A DNA stretch of 64,000 bases from the NCBI GenBank assembly GCA_958296165.1, contig OY282447.1, positions 1,302,001 to 1,366,000 of the forward strand, in the 5' to 3' direction. Both the position numbers and the translations under genes were made by a program. This DNA comes from an uncultured Pseudomonadales bacterium. Lineage in GTDB: Bacteria > Pseudomonadota > Gammaproteobacteria > Pseudomonadales > Azotimanducaceae. The notes below the pieces were generated by a model. It saw nothing but the letters and a program-made list of their open reading frames with translations. It did no database searches and had not been told where the DNA came from. Shown here in pieces: positions 54,574 through 64,000 of this stretch. Numbering within the stretch: position 1 is the stretch's first letter; every line of letters begins with the position of its first letter.

Positions 54574-57135
54574 ATGAGACTGAACACTAACGCCGCTCGG
54601 TGCTTGGCGCCGAGCCTGCTCCTGTGCCTCGTCCTGCCCTCGGCGCTGCCGGCGGCGGCAGAGGAAGTGCAGGCAGGGGAAATCGAGGAACTGATCGTCG
54701 TGGGCTCGCGCCGGCGAGACCGTTCCGCGGCGGATTCGCCCGTGCCGGTGGACGTCATCACCGCCGAAGACCTCCGCAATCTCGGCGACACGGACATGGA
54801 CTCGCTGCTCGCCGCGCTGGTGCCGTCCTACAACGTCGACGCGCAGCCGATCAGCGACGCCGCTACGGTAATCCGCCCTGCCAGCCTGCGCGGCCTGCCG
54901 TCGGATGCGACGCTGGTGCTGGTGAACGGCAAGCGCCGCCACCGCGGCTCGATCATCACTTGGCTCGGCGGCGGCATCAGCGATGGTTCGCACGGACCGG
55001 ACGTCGGCGCCATTCCCGCCATCGCTTTGAACCGGGTGGAGGTTCTGCGCGATGGCGCGGCGGCGCAGTATGGTTCGGACGCCATCGCTGGCGTCATCAA
55101 CTTCGTGCTCCGGGAAGACAACAGCGGCGGCGCACTCGAAGCGCGCTGGGGGCGGCACTACGAAGGCGATGGCGACTCGCTCACCGTCTCCGGCAACATC
55201 GGCCTGCCCTTCGGCGGTTCGGGATTCCTCAACTTGAGCGGCGAGTTCCGCCAAGCGGACCCCACCAGCCGCAGCGTGCAACGCGCCGACGCAGAGGGGC
55301 TGATCGCCGCCGGCAACACCCAAGTGCGCCAGCCGGCTGCGCAGATCTGGGGTTCGCCGGAAGTGCGCGACGATTTCAAGCTGTTCGCCAACCTCGGCAT
55401 CGACATCGGCGAGAGCAACGAATTCTACGCCTTCGGCAACTGGGCGCAGCGCACCGCGGAAGGCGGGTTCTTCTTCCGCAATCCCCACACGCGAGGTGGC
55501 GTGTTCCAAGGGCCGGCACCGAACACCGTGAAAGTGGCCGATCTCAGCGCGGACGGCATGAGTGGCAACTGCCCCACTATTCCTGTGGTGGACAATGTCG
55601 CCGACGCCGCGGCGATTGCCGCCGTTGCAGCCAACCCGAATTGCTTCTCCTTCATCGAGCGTTTCCCCGGCGGTTTCACGCCCCAGTTCGGCGGCGACGT
55701 CAAGGACTTGAGCTTGGCGCTGGGCATACGCGGCGATCTGGCGAACGGCTGGTTCTACGACGTGAGTGCCGTGTTCGGCCGCAACGAGGTGGAGCATTTC
55801 ATGCACAACACCATCAATCCGCAGCTTGCTGCGCAAGGCGTCAACATCCCCACCACCTACTTCCCGCAAGCCTACGTGCAAGCGGATCAGGTGTTCGACC
55901 TGAACGTCTCCAAACCGCTGGAGCTGGGTATGGCAGCACCGCTGCATGTAGCGCTCGGCTTCGAGTGGCGCAACGAGACCTTCGAACGCTCGCCCGGGGA
56001 CATGAACTCTTGGTGGGTCGATGAGCGTCCAAGCGGGCTCGCCGCGCAGGGCTTCGGCGTCGGCTCCAACGGCTTCCCGGGCCTGCCTCCCCGACACGCC
56101 GGCGAGGAAAGCCGCAGCAGCTACGCCGCCTACATCGATGCGGAGACGAACTTGACGGACGACCTGCTCGTTGGCGGCGCCGTGCGCTTCGAGGACTACG
56201 AAGATTACGGCGATACCTTCGACGGCAAGTTCACGCTGCGCTACCAAGTAACGCACGCGCTCGCGTTGCGCGGCTCCTACAACACCGGCTTCCGGGTGCC
56301 GACCGTGGGCCAGTCCACCGTGCGCAACGTCAGTACCGTATTCGGTGCCACCGGCTTGGAAGACCGCGTCACGCTGCCACCGACGAACCCGATTTCCATA
56401 CAGAAAGGCGCGGTGCCGCTGACGCCAGAAGAATCGGTGAACACTACCTTGGGCGTGGTGTGGAGCGCCGGGTTCGCCGACATTACCTTGGACTACTACA
56501 GCGTCGGCGTGGAAAAACGCATCGCGCAGAGTTCCACCTTGGCGTTGACCGCCGAGGACATCACAGCCCTCTTGGCGCTTGGCGTGTCCGACGCCACCAG
56601 CTTCGCTTCGGTGCGCTTCTTCACCAACGAATTCGACACCACGACCCGCGGCGTGGACTTGGTGGTCACCGCGCCGTTGAACTTCAGCGCCGGCGATACA
56701 ACGCTGATCCTCGCTGCGAATCGAAGCGACACCAACGTCGATAGGCGCAATTCGGACGTCGTCGGCCAAGACCGCGTGAATCTGCTGAAGGACTCATTGC
56801 CTGGCAACCGCGTCTCGGCGACGTTGAACCATATCCAAGGCGATTGGCGCTTCTTGGTGCGCCTGCGCCGCTACGCAGAGTTCTACGGCGCACCGGCAGA
56901 CGTTGGGGGCTGGTCGCGCACATACGAACCGCGCTTTCTGGTAGACGCCGAGCTGGGCTACTCGGTGAACGAAGCGGTAACGCTGGTGGCCGGCGCCCAG
57001 AACTTGCTCGACACATATCCGCAGAAGACCACGGAAGCCGCGCAGAACGGCGTAGGCATGCTGTATCCCGAGAACTCGCCTTACGGCTTCAACGGCGGCT
57101 TCTACTACCTGCGCGCAATTTGGGACTTCAACTAA
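54574..57135 (+). CDS. TonB-dependent receptor
   Basis: 853 residues, paralogous to the divergent receptor (both have NGKRRHRG or NNKRRHRG, RDGAAAQYGSDAIAGV and a matching start VGSRRRDRSAADSPVPVDVI). Signal peptide CLAPSLLLCLVLPSALPAAAE. The plug spans about residues 40-165 and the barrel follows to the C-terminal Phe (YYLRAIWDFN). It should import a ligand across the outer membrane using TonB. It starts 17 bases upstream of yejA, so its ligand is probably passed to that ABC system. Confidence 0.93.
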   Translation: MRLNTNAARCLAPSLLLCLVLPSALPAAAEEVQAGEIEELIVVGSRRRDRSAADSPVPVDVITAEDLRNLGDTDMDSLLAALVPSYNVDAQPISDAATVIRPASLRGLPSDATLVLVNGKRRHRGSIITWLGGGISDGSHGPDVGAIPAIALNRVEVLRDGAAAQYGSDAIAGVINFVLREDNSGGALEARWGRHYEGDGDSLTVSGNIGLPFGGSGFLNLSGEFRQADPTSRSVQRADAEGLIAAGNTQVRQPAAQIWGSPEVRDDFKLFANLGIDIGESNEFYAFGNWAQRTAEGGFFFRNPHTRGGVFQGPAPNTVKVADLSADGMSGNCPTIPVVDNVADAAAIAAVAANPNCFSFIERFPGGFTPQFGGDVKDLSLALGIRGDLANGWFYDVSAVFGRNEVEHFMHNTINPQLAAQGVNIPTTYFPQAYVQADQVFDLNVSKPLELGMAAPLHVALGFEWRNETFERSPGDMNSWWVDERPSGLAAQGFGVGSNGFPGLPPRHAGEESRSSYAAYIDAETNLTDDLLVGGAVRFEDYEDYGDTFDGKFTLRYQVTHALALRGSYNTGFRVPTVGQSTVRNVSTVFGATGLEDRVTLPPTNPISIQKGAVPLTPEESVNTTLGVVWSAGFADITLDYYSVGVEKRIAQSSTLALTAEDITALLALGVSDATSFASVRFFTNEFDTTTRGVDLVVTAPLNFSAGDTTLILAANRSDTNVDRRNSDVVGQDRVNLLKDSLPGNRVSATLNHIQGDWRFLVRLRRYAEFYGAPADVGGWSRTYEPRFLVDAELGYSVNEAVTLVAGAQNLLDTYPQKTTEAAQNGVGMLYPENSPYGFNGGFYYLRAIWDFN

Positions 57136-57152
57136 CGCCGCCGATTCGCGGG

Positions 57153-59048
57153 ATGCAATCGGCGCAGCGCCGTGCTGCGCTTGGCGTGGCGGCGACCCTT
57201 GCGGTCGCCGCCATCGGCGCTAAAGCCAATGGACAAATCGACGGCGAGCCGATTCGCTACCGGCATGCGTATGCGTTCCTAGCGGAACCGAAGTACGCGC
57301 CGGATTTCGCCAACTTCCACTACGTCAACCCCAATGCGCCGAAGGGCGGCCGGCTGCGCCTGCACGGTACCGGCAGCTGGGATTCGTTCAATCCCTCGGC
57401 GCTGCGCGCCGCGCAAGTGGTGGCCGGCCTCAGCATGGCCGCGCCGCACGCCAACTACCTGCACGACTCGCTGCTCGCGGAAGCGGCCGACGAACCGGCC
57501 AGCTGGTACGGCCGGCTGGCGGAAGGAATAGCGGTAGCCCCGGACGGTTCCTGGATTGCCTTCAAGCTGCGCGACGACGCCCGCTGGCACGACGGCCAGC
57601 CAGTCACCATCGAGGACGTGGCCTACACCTATCGGACGTATCGCGACGAGGCCACCGCCACGGTGAGCACGCCGCTTAAGCCCATCGAATCCATCGAAGT
57701 GCACAGCGAGCGCGAGATTCTGTTTCGGATTGCCGCCGCTTCCCACAGCGACGCGCTGTTGCCCATCCGCATCGGCCAAGTGCCGATCATCCCCAAGCAC
57801 TATTGGCAAAGCCGCGACATCACCAAGACCACGGTGGAACCTCCGCTCGGCTCCGGGCCGTATCACGTTGAGGATTTCCAGGTCGGGCGCTGGATTCGCT
57901 GGCAACGGGTGCCGGACTACTGGGGCAAAGACCTAGCGGTGATGCGTGGCCGCTTCAACTTCGACACCATACGCTACGACTACTTCAGCGACGATCGCGT
58001 CAAGACGGAAGCGGTGAAGGGCAACGTGATCGACTTCCACATCGAAAACGTACCGAGCTATTGGGAGAACGACTACAGCACGCCGGCGTTCGAGGCTGGC
58101 GTGTTCAAACGAGAGTGGTTGCCGGTGCGGCAGCCGTGGGGTTTGTGGTGGCCGGTGTTCTGGAACCTGGATCAGCCTCGCTTCCAGGACGTGCGCGTGC
58201 GCGAAGCGCTCTGGCTGGTCTCCGATTTCGTCTGGCTGAACCGCAAGGGCTACGACTTCTTCGGCCTTGCCACCAGCTTCTTCCACGGCTCCGATTTGGC
58301 GGCCACCGGCCTGCCGGACGAGCAGGAACTCGCCCTGCTCGAGCCCGTGCGCGATCTGCTGCCGGCGCGCGTCTTCACCGAGCCCTATCGGCCGCCGCCC
58401 AACGGCGGCGGCGGCTGGCACCGCGAGAATCTGATCCGCGCGGCCGAACTGCTGAAGGATGCCGGCTGGGTGGTTGAGGACAACCAGCTCGTCCACGAAG
58501 AGACAGGCGAGCCGTTCCACATACGCTTCGTGGCCGTGTCGCCGGCGCTCGGCGGCTCGTTCATTCCCTATGCGCGCAATCTGCGCCGGCTCGGCATCAC
58601 CTCGTCCATCAAGTCGCCGGAGATCTCCAACTGGCTGTATCGCCACCGCTCCGGCGATTTCGACGGCGGCGCATTGTGGTTCCGGCCTAGCTACACGCCA
58701 ACGCTGCTCATCTTTCAGAGCTTCCACAGCATGATGGCGGATCAGGCATACAGCCAGAACTGGGCCAACATGCGCGACCCCGCGGTGGACCACCTGATCG
58801 CGGCGATTGCCTCGGCCACCTCCTATGAAGATTACACGACGGCCATCCGTGCGCTGGACCGCGTGTTGCTGTGGAACTTCTACTATGTGCCCGGCATGAC
58901 CAAGACGCGCATCGGGGCGGTGTTCTGGGATCGCTTCGGCCGCCCCCAACTCGATGGGCCTCTCAAGCGCGAGGTGTACTGGGACACTTGGTGGTACGAC
59001 GAAGATCGCGCTCGCGACGTCGCCCGCTACCGCGGCCAAGACGGCTAG
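57153..59048 (+). CDS. yejA: Peptide ABC transporter substrate-binding protein (YejA type)
   Basis: 631 residues from ATG 57153, where the signal peptide begins (AALGVAATLAVAAIGAKANG). Family 5 binding protein with the FANFHYVNPNAPKGG opening, DARWHDGQPVTIEDV and SYTPTLLIFQSFHS (typical of YejA). It collects peptides (in E. coli linked to microcin C) in the periplasm and delivers them to YejBE. The gene follows the receptor and precedes yejB by three bases. Confidence 0.9.
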   Translation: MQSAQRRAALGVAATLAVAAIGAKANGQIDGEPIRYRHAYAFLAEPKYAPDFANFHYVNPNAPKGGRLRLHGTGSWDSFNPSALRAAQVVAGLSMAAPHANYLHDSLLAEAADEPASWYGRLAEGIAVAPDGSWIAFKLRDDARWHDGQPVTIEDVAYTYRTYRDEATATVSTPLKPIESIEVHSEREILFRIAAASHSDALLPIRIGQVPIIPKHYWQSRDITKTTVEPPLGSGPYHVEDFQVGRWIRWQRVPDYWGKDLAVMRGRFNFDTIRYDYFSDDRVKTEAVKGNVIDFHIENVPSYWENDYSTPAFEAGVFKREWLPVRQPWGLWWPVFWNLDQPRFQDVRVREALWLVSDFVWLNRKGYDFFGLATSFFHGSDLAATGLPDEQELALLEPVRDLLPARVFTEPYRPPPNGGGGWHRENLIRAAELLKDAGWVVEDNQLVHEETGEPFHIRFVAVSPALGGSFIPYARNLRRLGITSSIKSPEISNWLYRHRSGDFDGGALWFRPSYTPTLLIFQSFHSMMADQAYSQNWANMRDPAVDHLIAAIASATSYEDYTTAIRALDRVLLWNFYYVPGMTKTRIGAVFWDRFGRPQLDGPLKREVYWDTWWYDEDRARDVARYRGQDG

Positions 59049-59051
59049 ACG

Positions 59052-60125
59052 ATGTTCCGCTACCTGCTGCGGCGGCTGTTCCTGATCGTGCCGACGCTGT
59101 TCGGCATCATGGTGATCAACTTCGTCATCGTCCAGTTCGCGCCCGGCGGGCCGGTCGAGCAGGCCATCATCAACGCCTCCGGCTTGGGCGTGTCCACCAC
59201 CGCGTCGGTGTCCTCGGCAGCCAGCATGGGGCCTTCCACCCAGACCGGCTATACCGGCAGCGAAGGGTTGGATCCCGAGTTCGTCGCGCGGTTGGAAAAG
59301 GAGTTCGGATTCGACAAGCCGGCCCACGAGCGCTTCCTGCGCATGATCTGGAGCTACATGCGCTTGGATTTCGGGGACAGCTACTTTCAGAACGTCGCCG
59401 TGCTCGACTTGGTGGTGGAAGCGCTGCCGGTCTCGGTCTCCTTGGGGCTATGGTCGCTGTTGCTCATCTACAGCATCTCGATCCCGCTTGGCGTCGCCAA
59501 GGCGGTGCGCGACGGAGAGCGCTTCGACGTGTGGACCAGCGCCGTAGTGTTCACCGCCTACGCCATTCCAGGCTTTCTGTTTGCCGTGCTGTTGATCGTT
59601 TTCTTCGCCGGCGGCTCGTATCTGGATTGGTTTCCCATGCGGGGGCTCGTCTCCGACCACTTCGACGAGCTCTCCTGGCTAGGCAAAATAGGCGACTACC
59701 TCTGGCACTTGGCGCTGCCGCTGATAGCGATGACCATCGGCGGCTTCGCTACGCTCACCATGCTCACCAAGAACAGCTTCTTGGAGGAGATCAACAAGCA
59801 GTTCGTACTCACCGCCCGCGCCAAGGGCCTCACGCAACGGCGCGTGTTGTTCGGCCATGTCTTCCGCAATGCCATGCTGATCGTGATCGCTGGCTTCCCG
59901 GCCGCCTTCGTCGGCCTGCTGTTTACCGCGGCGCTCTTGATCGAAGTGATCTTCTCCCTTGATGGCATTGGCCGCTTGGGCTACGAAGCGGTGGTGAAGC
60001 GCGATTACCCCGTGTTCTTCGGCACGTTGTTCTGCTTCACGCTGATCGGCTTGGTGATGCAGTTGATCGGAGATATGGTCTATACGTTCGTAGACCCGCG
60101 CATCGACTTCGAGAGCAGGCAATGA
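59052..60125 (+). CDS. yejB: Peptide ABC transporter permease (YejB type)
   Basis: 357 residues. It starts [23 protein letters not shown] and has the DppB-like permease core with EAA motif ([20 protein letters not shown]). About six membrane helices. A long periplasmic insert after helix 1 ([17 protein letters not shown]) is typical of YejB. It overlaps yejE by four bases. Confidence 0.93.
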   Translation: MFRYLLRRLFLIVPTLFGIMVINFVIVQFAPGGPVEQAIINASGLGVSTTASVSSAASMGPSTQTGYTGSEGLDPEFVARLEKEFGFDKPAHERFLRMIWSYMRLDFGDSYFQNVAVLDLVVEALPVSVSLGLWSLLLIYSISIPLGVAKAVRDGERFDVWTSAVVFTAYAIPGFLFAVLLIVFFAGGSYLDWFPMRGLVSDHFDELSWLGKIGDYLWHLALPLIAMTIGGFATLTMLTKNSFLEEINKQFVLTARAKGLTQRRVLFGHVFRNAMLIVIAGFPAAFVGLLFTAALLIEVIFSLDGIGRLGYEAVVKRDYPVFFGTLFCFTLIGLVMQLIGDMVYTFVDPRIDFESRQ

Positions 60126-61201
60126 GCCGCTTAAGCCCCGTCAATAAACGCCGCTTGGAGTTGTTCAAGGCCAACCGCCGTGGCTACTACTCGTTTTGGA
60201 TCTTCTGCGCACTCTTCACGCTGTCCCTGCTGGCCGAGTTCATCGCCAACGACAAGCCGATTGCCTTCTCGTTCCAGGACGAGTTGCACTTTCCTATTCT
60301 CTTCACCTACACCGAGACCTACCTAGGCGGCGTACTCGAGACCGAAGCGGAGTATCGCGACCCCTATGTGATGAACCTCATCGAGGCAGACGGCTGGGCG
60401 CTCTGGCCACCGCTGCGTTTCTCCCACGACACCATCGACTACAGCTACGCCATCACGCCTTCGCCGCCGGACGCCGAACACCCCTTGGGCACCGACGGCG
60501 GCGCCACGGACGTGTTCGCCAAGCTGCTCTACGCCTTTCGCCTCTCCGTGCTGTTCGGCTTGGCGCTGACGCTCATCAGCTCCGCCATCGGCGTTACCGT
60601 TGGCGCCACGCAGGGCTACTTCGGCGGCCTCGTGGATCTGCTCGGCCAGCGCCTGGTTGAAATCCAGACCGGCCTGCCGATTCTGTTTGTGCTCATCATC
60701 CTGGCCAGCATCGTTGAACCGAACGTCTACTGGCTGCTGCTGATCCTGTCGCTGTTCAGCTGGATGGCCTTAGTAGGGGTGGTGCGCGCCGAGTTCCTGC
60801 GGGCTCGAAACTTCGAGTTCGTGCGGGCGGCGAAGGCGCTCGGCGTGGCCGACCGCACTGTTCTGCGCCGCCATGTGCTGCCCAACGCGGCGGTTGCCAC
60901 GCTTACCTATCTGCCGTTCATCCTCAACGGTTCCATCACGTCGTTGACAGCACTCGATTTCCTAGGTTTCGGCCTGCCGCTGGACGCGCCGTCGTTCGGC
61001 AGGCTCCTATCCGGCGCCAAATCCAACTTGCAGGCGCCGTGGCTCGGCGTCTCGGTCTTCGTGACGCTGGCTCTGTTGCTGACCTTGCTGATCTTCGTCG
61101 GGGAAGCGGTGCGCGATGCGCTAGATCCGCGCCGGGCCCTCGCGGCGCGCGGCGACCGCCCCGGCGAGGCCAGCGAAATCGTGAACCTGCAAACGGCGTG
61201 A
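60122..61201 (+). CDS. yejE: Peptide ABC transporter permease (YejE type)
   Basis: 359 residues. A cytoplasmic N-terminal [19 protein letters not shown] is followed by a membrane helix, a long periplasmic loop and the DppC-like permease core with EAA motif ([22 protein letters not shown]). It pairs with YejB to form the channel. No gene for the YejF ATPase follows: the next features are a tRNA and the nusA operon. Confidence 0.93.
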   Translation: MSRLSPVNKRRLELFKANRRGYYSFWIFCALFTLSLLAEFIANDKPIAFSFQDELHFPILFTYTETYLGGVLETEAEYRDPYVMNLIEADGWALWPPLRFSHDTIDYSYAITPSPPDAEHPLGTDGGATDVFAKLLYAFRLSVLFGLALTLISSAIGVTVGATQGYFGGLVDLLGQRLVEIQTGLPILFVLIILASIVEPNVYWLLLILSLFSWMALVGVVRAEFLRARNFEFVRAAKALGVADRTVLRRHVLPNAAVATLTYLPFILNGSITSLTALDFLGFGLPLDAPSFGRLLSGAKSNLQAPWLGVSVFVTLALLLTLLIFVGEAVRDALDPRRALAARGDRPGEASEIVNLQTA

Positions 61202-61318
61202 GCTGCCCCGGCTAGGGAAGCTATCTCTCCCGGAGTCGGCACCGCCCCGGCATGTTCGCCAGCGCACACGGCCGGGCTCGCAAGCCCCGCCGCGGCGACT
61301 CCACGCTCGGATTTCCGC

Positions 61319-61346
61319 TTGCACTACACGACATGGCCCCTATAAT
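61319..61346 (+). promoter_or_regulatory. Promoter of the tRNA-fMet/nusA operon
   Basis: TTGCAC (61319-61324) and a perfect TATAAT (61341-61346) are separated by 16 bases. The start point is predicted near 61353, a few bases before the tRNA. It would drive tRNA and, by read-through of the downstream hairpin, rimP-nusA-infB. Confidence 0.75.
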
Positions 61347-61359
61347 CGCCACCACCTGA

Positions 61360-61436
61360 CGCGGGGTGGAGCAGTCTGGTAGCTCATCGGGCTCATAACC
61401 CGAAGGTCGTGGGTTCAAATCCCGCCCCCGCTACCA
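61360..61436 (+). tRNA. metY: Initiator tRNA-Met (CAU)
   Basis: 77 bases with encoded CCA. Anticodon CAT is flanked by three G-C pairs (GGG-CTCATAA-CCC), the mark of an initiator. The first pair is mismatched (C1 against T72), as required for formylation; E. coli has C1 against A72 at this position. All other stems pair. Placement upstream of rimP-nusA-infB matches metY in E. coli. Confidence 0.93.
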
Positions 61437-61548
61437 ACCAGGAAGGCCCTTTCTGCGGGCTTTGCAAGTGGTCGGGGCTTGGCGACGAGCGCCGACCGGG
61501 AGAGGTAAGCGCACGCCGTGTCAAGTGTACGGGCGTGCCATTGAGGAG

Positions 61549-61570
61549 ATGGGCGTTGCGCCCATTTTTT
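61549..61570 (+). terminator. Intrinsic terminator/attenuator before rimP
   Basis: ATGGGCG (61549-61555), loop TTG and CGCCCAT (61559-61565) form a seven-pair stem followed by T to 61570. It separates the tRNA from rimP, so part of the transcripts should stop here. In E. coli the leader of this operon also carries terminators and NusA regulates its own expression. A similar use here is inferred. Confidence 0.75.
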
Positions 61571-61611
61571 GTGCGCGGACGCATTTCATGCGCGGACGCT
61601 ACGTTGGCGAG

Positions 61612-62079
61612 ATGACGACTAAGGAACAGGAACTCGAAGCGCTGCTAGCACCGACGGTGCGCGGCTTGGGCTGCGAAATCTGGGGAATCGAGTATCGGCC
61701 GCGCGGGCGCGGGCGCACGACGTTGCGCTTGTTCATCGATTCCGCCACGGGCGTCGGCGTCGACGATTGCGAGCGCGTCAGCCGGCAAGTGAGCGCTCTG
61801 TTGGATGTCGAAGACCCCATCGTCGACGCCTACCGGCTGGAAGTCTCGTCGCCAGGGCTTGATCGCGTGCTGTTCCGGCGCGAGCAGTACGAGGCCAGCA
61901 TCGGCGAGCAGGTGCATGTGCGGCTGGCGTTTCCGTTCGACGGTCGGCGCCACTTCGAGGGCCGGTTGGCTGGCGTCGAAGGCGAGGACGTCGTAGTGCG
62001 CGACGACGAGGTCGAGTATCTGTTGCCGTTCCAGCAGATCCAACGCACCCGCATCGTGCCGAGCTTGTCGAGCTTGTAA
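61612..62079 (+). CDS. rimP: Ribosome maturation factor RimP
   Basis: 155 residues from ATG 61612 (an in-frame ATG at 61588 is less likely). ELEALLAPTVRGLGCEIWGIEY, RLFIDSATGVGVDDCERVSRQ and YRLEVSSPGLDRVL are the RimP signature. It helps 30S subunit maturation. It is followed by nusA after 17 bases. Confidence 0.94.
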   Translation: MTTKEQELEALLAPTVRGLGCEIWGIEYRPRGRGRTTLRLFIDSATGVGVDDCERVSRQVSALLDVEDPIVDAYRLEVSSPGLDRVLFRREQYEASIGEQVHVRLAFPFDGRRHFEGRLAGVEGEDVVVRDDEVEYLLPFQQIQRTRIVPSLSSL

Positions 62080-62096
62080 GGGAACGGGGGCAGACG

Positions 62097-63656
62097 ATGG
62101 CGGAGATGAACAAAGAAGTGCTGCAGGTCGTGGAATCCGTCTCCAACGAGAAGGGCGTCTCCGAAGCAGTGATCTTCGAGGCCATCGAGGTCGCCTTGGC
62201 GATGGCCACGAAGAGACGCTACCGCGCCGACGCGGAATTTGCCGTCGACATCGACCGGCAGAGCGGCAACTACGAGACTTTCCGGCGCTGGCTGGTCATC
62301 GATCCAGAACGCGAGCTGGACGAGGACGCACAGCTCGCGGTAGACATGGACCTGTCCCCGCCCCGCAACCCCGACGCCGAGCTGACCCCGGAGGAAGCCA
62401 AGGAAAAGGATCCCGGCCTCAACGTCGGCGACTACTACAGCGTGCCGGTAGAATCCGTGGAGTTCGGCCGCATCGCCGCGCAGACGGCCAAGCAGGTAAT
62501 CGTGCAGAAAGTGCGCGAAGCCGAGCGCGCGCAAGTGATCGGCATGTTCGAATCGCGCGTTGGCCAGCTGGTCAGCGGCACCATCAAGAAGACCGGGCGC
62601 GACAACGTAATCGTCGATCTCGGCAACAATGCGGAGGCGATCCTCAACCGCGAAAACCTAATTCCTCGCGATACCTTCCGCATCGGCGATCGAGTGCGCG
62701 CCCTACTCAAGGAAATTCGCCCCGAAGTGCGCGGCCCGCAGCTGATCCTCACCCGCACGACGCCGCAAGTGCTCATCGAGCTGTTCAAGATCGAAGTGCC
62801 CGAGATCGCCGAAGACGTCATCGAAATCCGCGCCGCAGCCCGCGACCCCGGCTCGCGCGCCAAGATCGCGGTGAAGACGAACGACGGCCGCATCGATGCC
62901 GTAGGCGCCTGCGTCGGCATGCGCGGCTCGCGTGTGCAGGCGGTCTCCGGCGAGCTGGCCGGCGAAAAGATCGACGTCGTGCTGTGGGACGACGACCCCG
63001 CTCAGCTCGCCATCAGCGCAATGTCTCCGGCGGATGTGAAGTCCATCTTCAAGGACGAAGAGAACCACACCATGGACATCGCCGTGGAAGAGGAGAACCT
63101 CGCCCAGGCAATCGGCCGCGGCGGCCAGAACGTGCGCCTGGCCAGCGAGCTCACTGGCTGGAATCTGCGGGTGATGGACATCGACGCCGCCGCCCGCAAG
63201 CAGGAGGAGGAACTGCTCGGCTACGTCAACGAGTTCATGACGGCGTTGTCCGTAGACGAAGACGTGGCGACGCTGTTGGTCGAGGAGGGCTTTACCACCA
63301 TCGAGGAAGTGGCCTACGTACCGATTGAGGAGCTCACCAGCATCGACGGTTTCGACCGCGAGATCGTCGACGAACTGCGCAGCCGCGCCCGCGACGCGCT
63401 GCTTACGCGCGAGCTGGCCGGCGGAACGCAAGGCACGCCGGCGCAGGATCTGCTGGACATGGACGGCATGGATCAAGCACTCGCCTTGGAGCTCGCCGCC
63501 GGCGGCATCATCACGATGGAAGACTTGGCCGAACTGTCCATCGCGGACCTCTTGGAAATTAACGAGAACGTCGGTGAGAAACGTGCAGCGGAACTCATCA
63601 TGACGGCGCGGTTGCCGTGGTTCGCCGACGACGAGGACGGAAACAGCGATGGTTGA
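62097..63656 (+). CDS. nusA: Transcription termination/antitermination factor NusA
   Basis: 519 residues. N-terminal RNA polymerase-binding domain, S1 domain (LVSGTIKKTGRDNVIVDLG), two KH domains (AVGACVGMRGSRVQAV, AIGRGGQNVRLASELTGW) and two C-terminal acidic repeats (about residues 370-515, as in E. coli). It controls pausing, termination and antitermination. Its end overlaps infB by eight bases. Confidence 0.96.
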   Translation: MAEMNKEVLQVVESVSNEKGVSEAVIFEAIEVALAMATKRRYRADAEFAVDIDRQSGNYETFRRWLVIDPERELDEDAQLAVDMDLSPPRNPDAELTPEEAKEKDPGLNVGDYYSVPVESVEFGRIAAQTAKQVIVQKVREAERAQVIGMFESRVGQLVSGTIKKTGRDNVIVDLGNNAEAILNRENLIPRDTFRIGDRVRALLKEIRPEVRGPQLILTRTTPQVLIELFKIEVPEIAEDVIEIRAAARDPGSRAKIAVKTNDGRIDAVGACVGMRGSRVQAVSGELAGEKIDVVLWDDDPAQLAISAMSPADVKSIFKDEENHTMDIAVEEENLAQAIGRGGQNVRLASELTGWNLRVMDIDAAARKQEEELLGYVNEFMTALSVDEDVATLLVEEGFTTIEEVAYVPIEELTSIDGFDREIVDELRSRARDALLTRELAGGTQGTPAQDLLDMDGMDQALALELAAGGIITMEDLAELSIADLLEINENVGEKRAAELIMTARLPWFADDEDGNSDG

Positions 63657-64000
63657 CGTAACGGTTGAGCAACTCGCCAAGACGCTAAAGCTGCCGTCGG
63701 ACCACCTGCGCAATCTCATCCGCCAGGCTGGGCTGCCGCACGAGAGCGACAACGACGTACTCTCGGACGCGCAGAAGACGCAGCTGCTGATGTTCGTGCG
63801 CAATCGCCCGACCGAACGCGCCGGCGAACAGCAGCAGAAGAAGATCTCCTTCCGTCCGCGCAACGTCAGTACGCTGCGGTCCGGCAAGGGCGGCCGCGGC
63901 GGCGCGGTGACGGTAGTGACGCGCGGCAGTAAGAAGCTCTCCATCCGCACGCCCGTCACAGCGCCAAAGCCGGCCGCGCCAGAGCGCCCGGCCGAACACG
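63649..64000 (+). CDS. infB: Translation initiation factor IF-2, N-terminal part
   Basis: ATG 63649 overlaps the nusA end. Only the first 117 codons are in the window. VTVEQLAKTLKLPSDHLRNLIRQAG is the IF2_N domain and an Ala/Pro/Lys-rich linker follows. The GTPase core lies beyond the window edge. Confidence 0.93.
   Translation, partial: MVDVTVEQLAKTLKLPSDHLRNLIRQAGLPHESDNDVLSDAQKTQLLMFVRNRPTERAGEQQQKKISFRPRNVSTLRSGKGGRGGAVTVVTRGSKKLSIRTPVTAPKPAAPERPAEH

Noticed and set aside
54469-56769. 766-residue minus-strand frame under the second receptor
   Set aside because: It is a composition-driven antisense frame; the receptor on the plus strand has all family motifs.

Overview
The window looks like chromosome of a GC-rich gammaproteobacterium, probably uncultured. 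The evidence is the order initiator tRNA-Met / rimP / nusA / infB (the classic metY-nusA-infB order), yejABE, a CysB-type regulator beside cysH, thrH, prpBCD, and two large TonB-dependent receptors. This placement is inferred from gene content only.

Layout. Positions 1-8462 form an accessory island. It holds three tandem dynamin-like GTPases (the first cut by the window edge, the second split by an IS1380-type element whose removal restores one 741-residue frame), a relict C-terminus of a further GTPase, a frameshifted TerB-like gene and an LRAT/NlpC-like protein. Positions 8828-13923 are a membrane protein/DUF4129/DUF4350/MoxR/DUF58 operon. Positions 14015-17684 carry asnS, lipA and an M17 aminopeptidase. 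Positions 17734-30421 are a mosaic: an orphan AAA ATPase, an amidohydrolase, two 2-oxoglutarate-type dioxygenases, a serine dehydrogenase proteinase-like protease with a coupled small protein, a broken lone HicB, hipBA, and a frameshifted nuclease-like gene. A POT peptide transporter and a leucine-dehydrogenase-like gene follow as a divergent pair.

Positions 33902-39972 read leftward as thrH-prpB-prpC-prpD, followed by a two-gene AAA15 ATPase/TOPRIM-like pair that resembles a defence module. Positions 40190-45533 contain cysH, a small thioredoxin-like protein, DUF465/5'-nucleotidase/cysB, a VWA protein plus a membrane J-protein, and a TerB-like protein with a 39-residue membrane partner. Positions 45622-51205 are a decay zone: a serine protease with PPC repeats broken by three frameshifts and fused tail-to-tail to a truncated DUF488 gene, an intact DUF488 gene, a gutted dual-OB gene and a fragment of an ATP-binding protein. 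Positions 51333-54311 encode a TonB-dependent receptor fused to an OmpA peptidoglycan-binding domain. Divergent from it, a second receptor leads into yejABE (no yejF). The window closes with tRNA-fMet, a terminator/attenuator, rimP, nusA and the start of infB.

Main candidates for something undescribed are the dynamin/TerB/LRAT island, the receptor-OmpA fusion, and the ATPase/TOPRIM-like pair attached to the methylcitrate operon. Several accessory genes carry single-base frameshifts while housekeeping genes are intact, so real decay and assembly indels both need to be considered.
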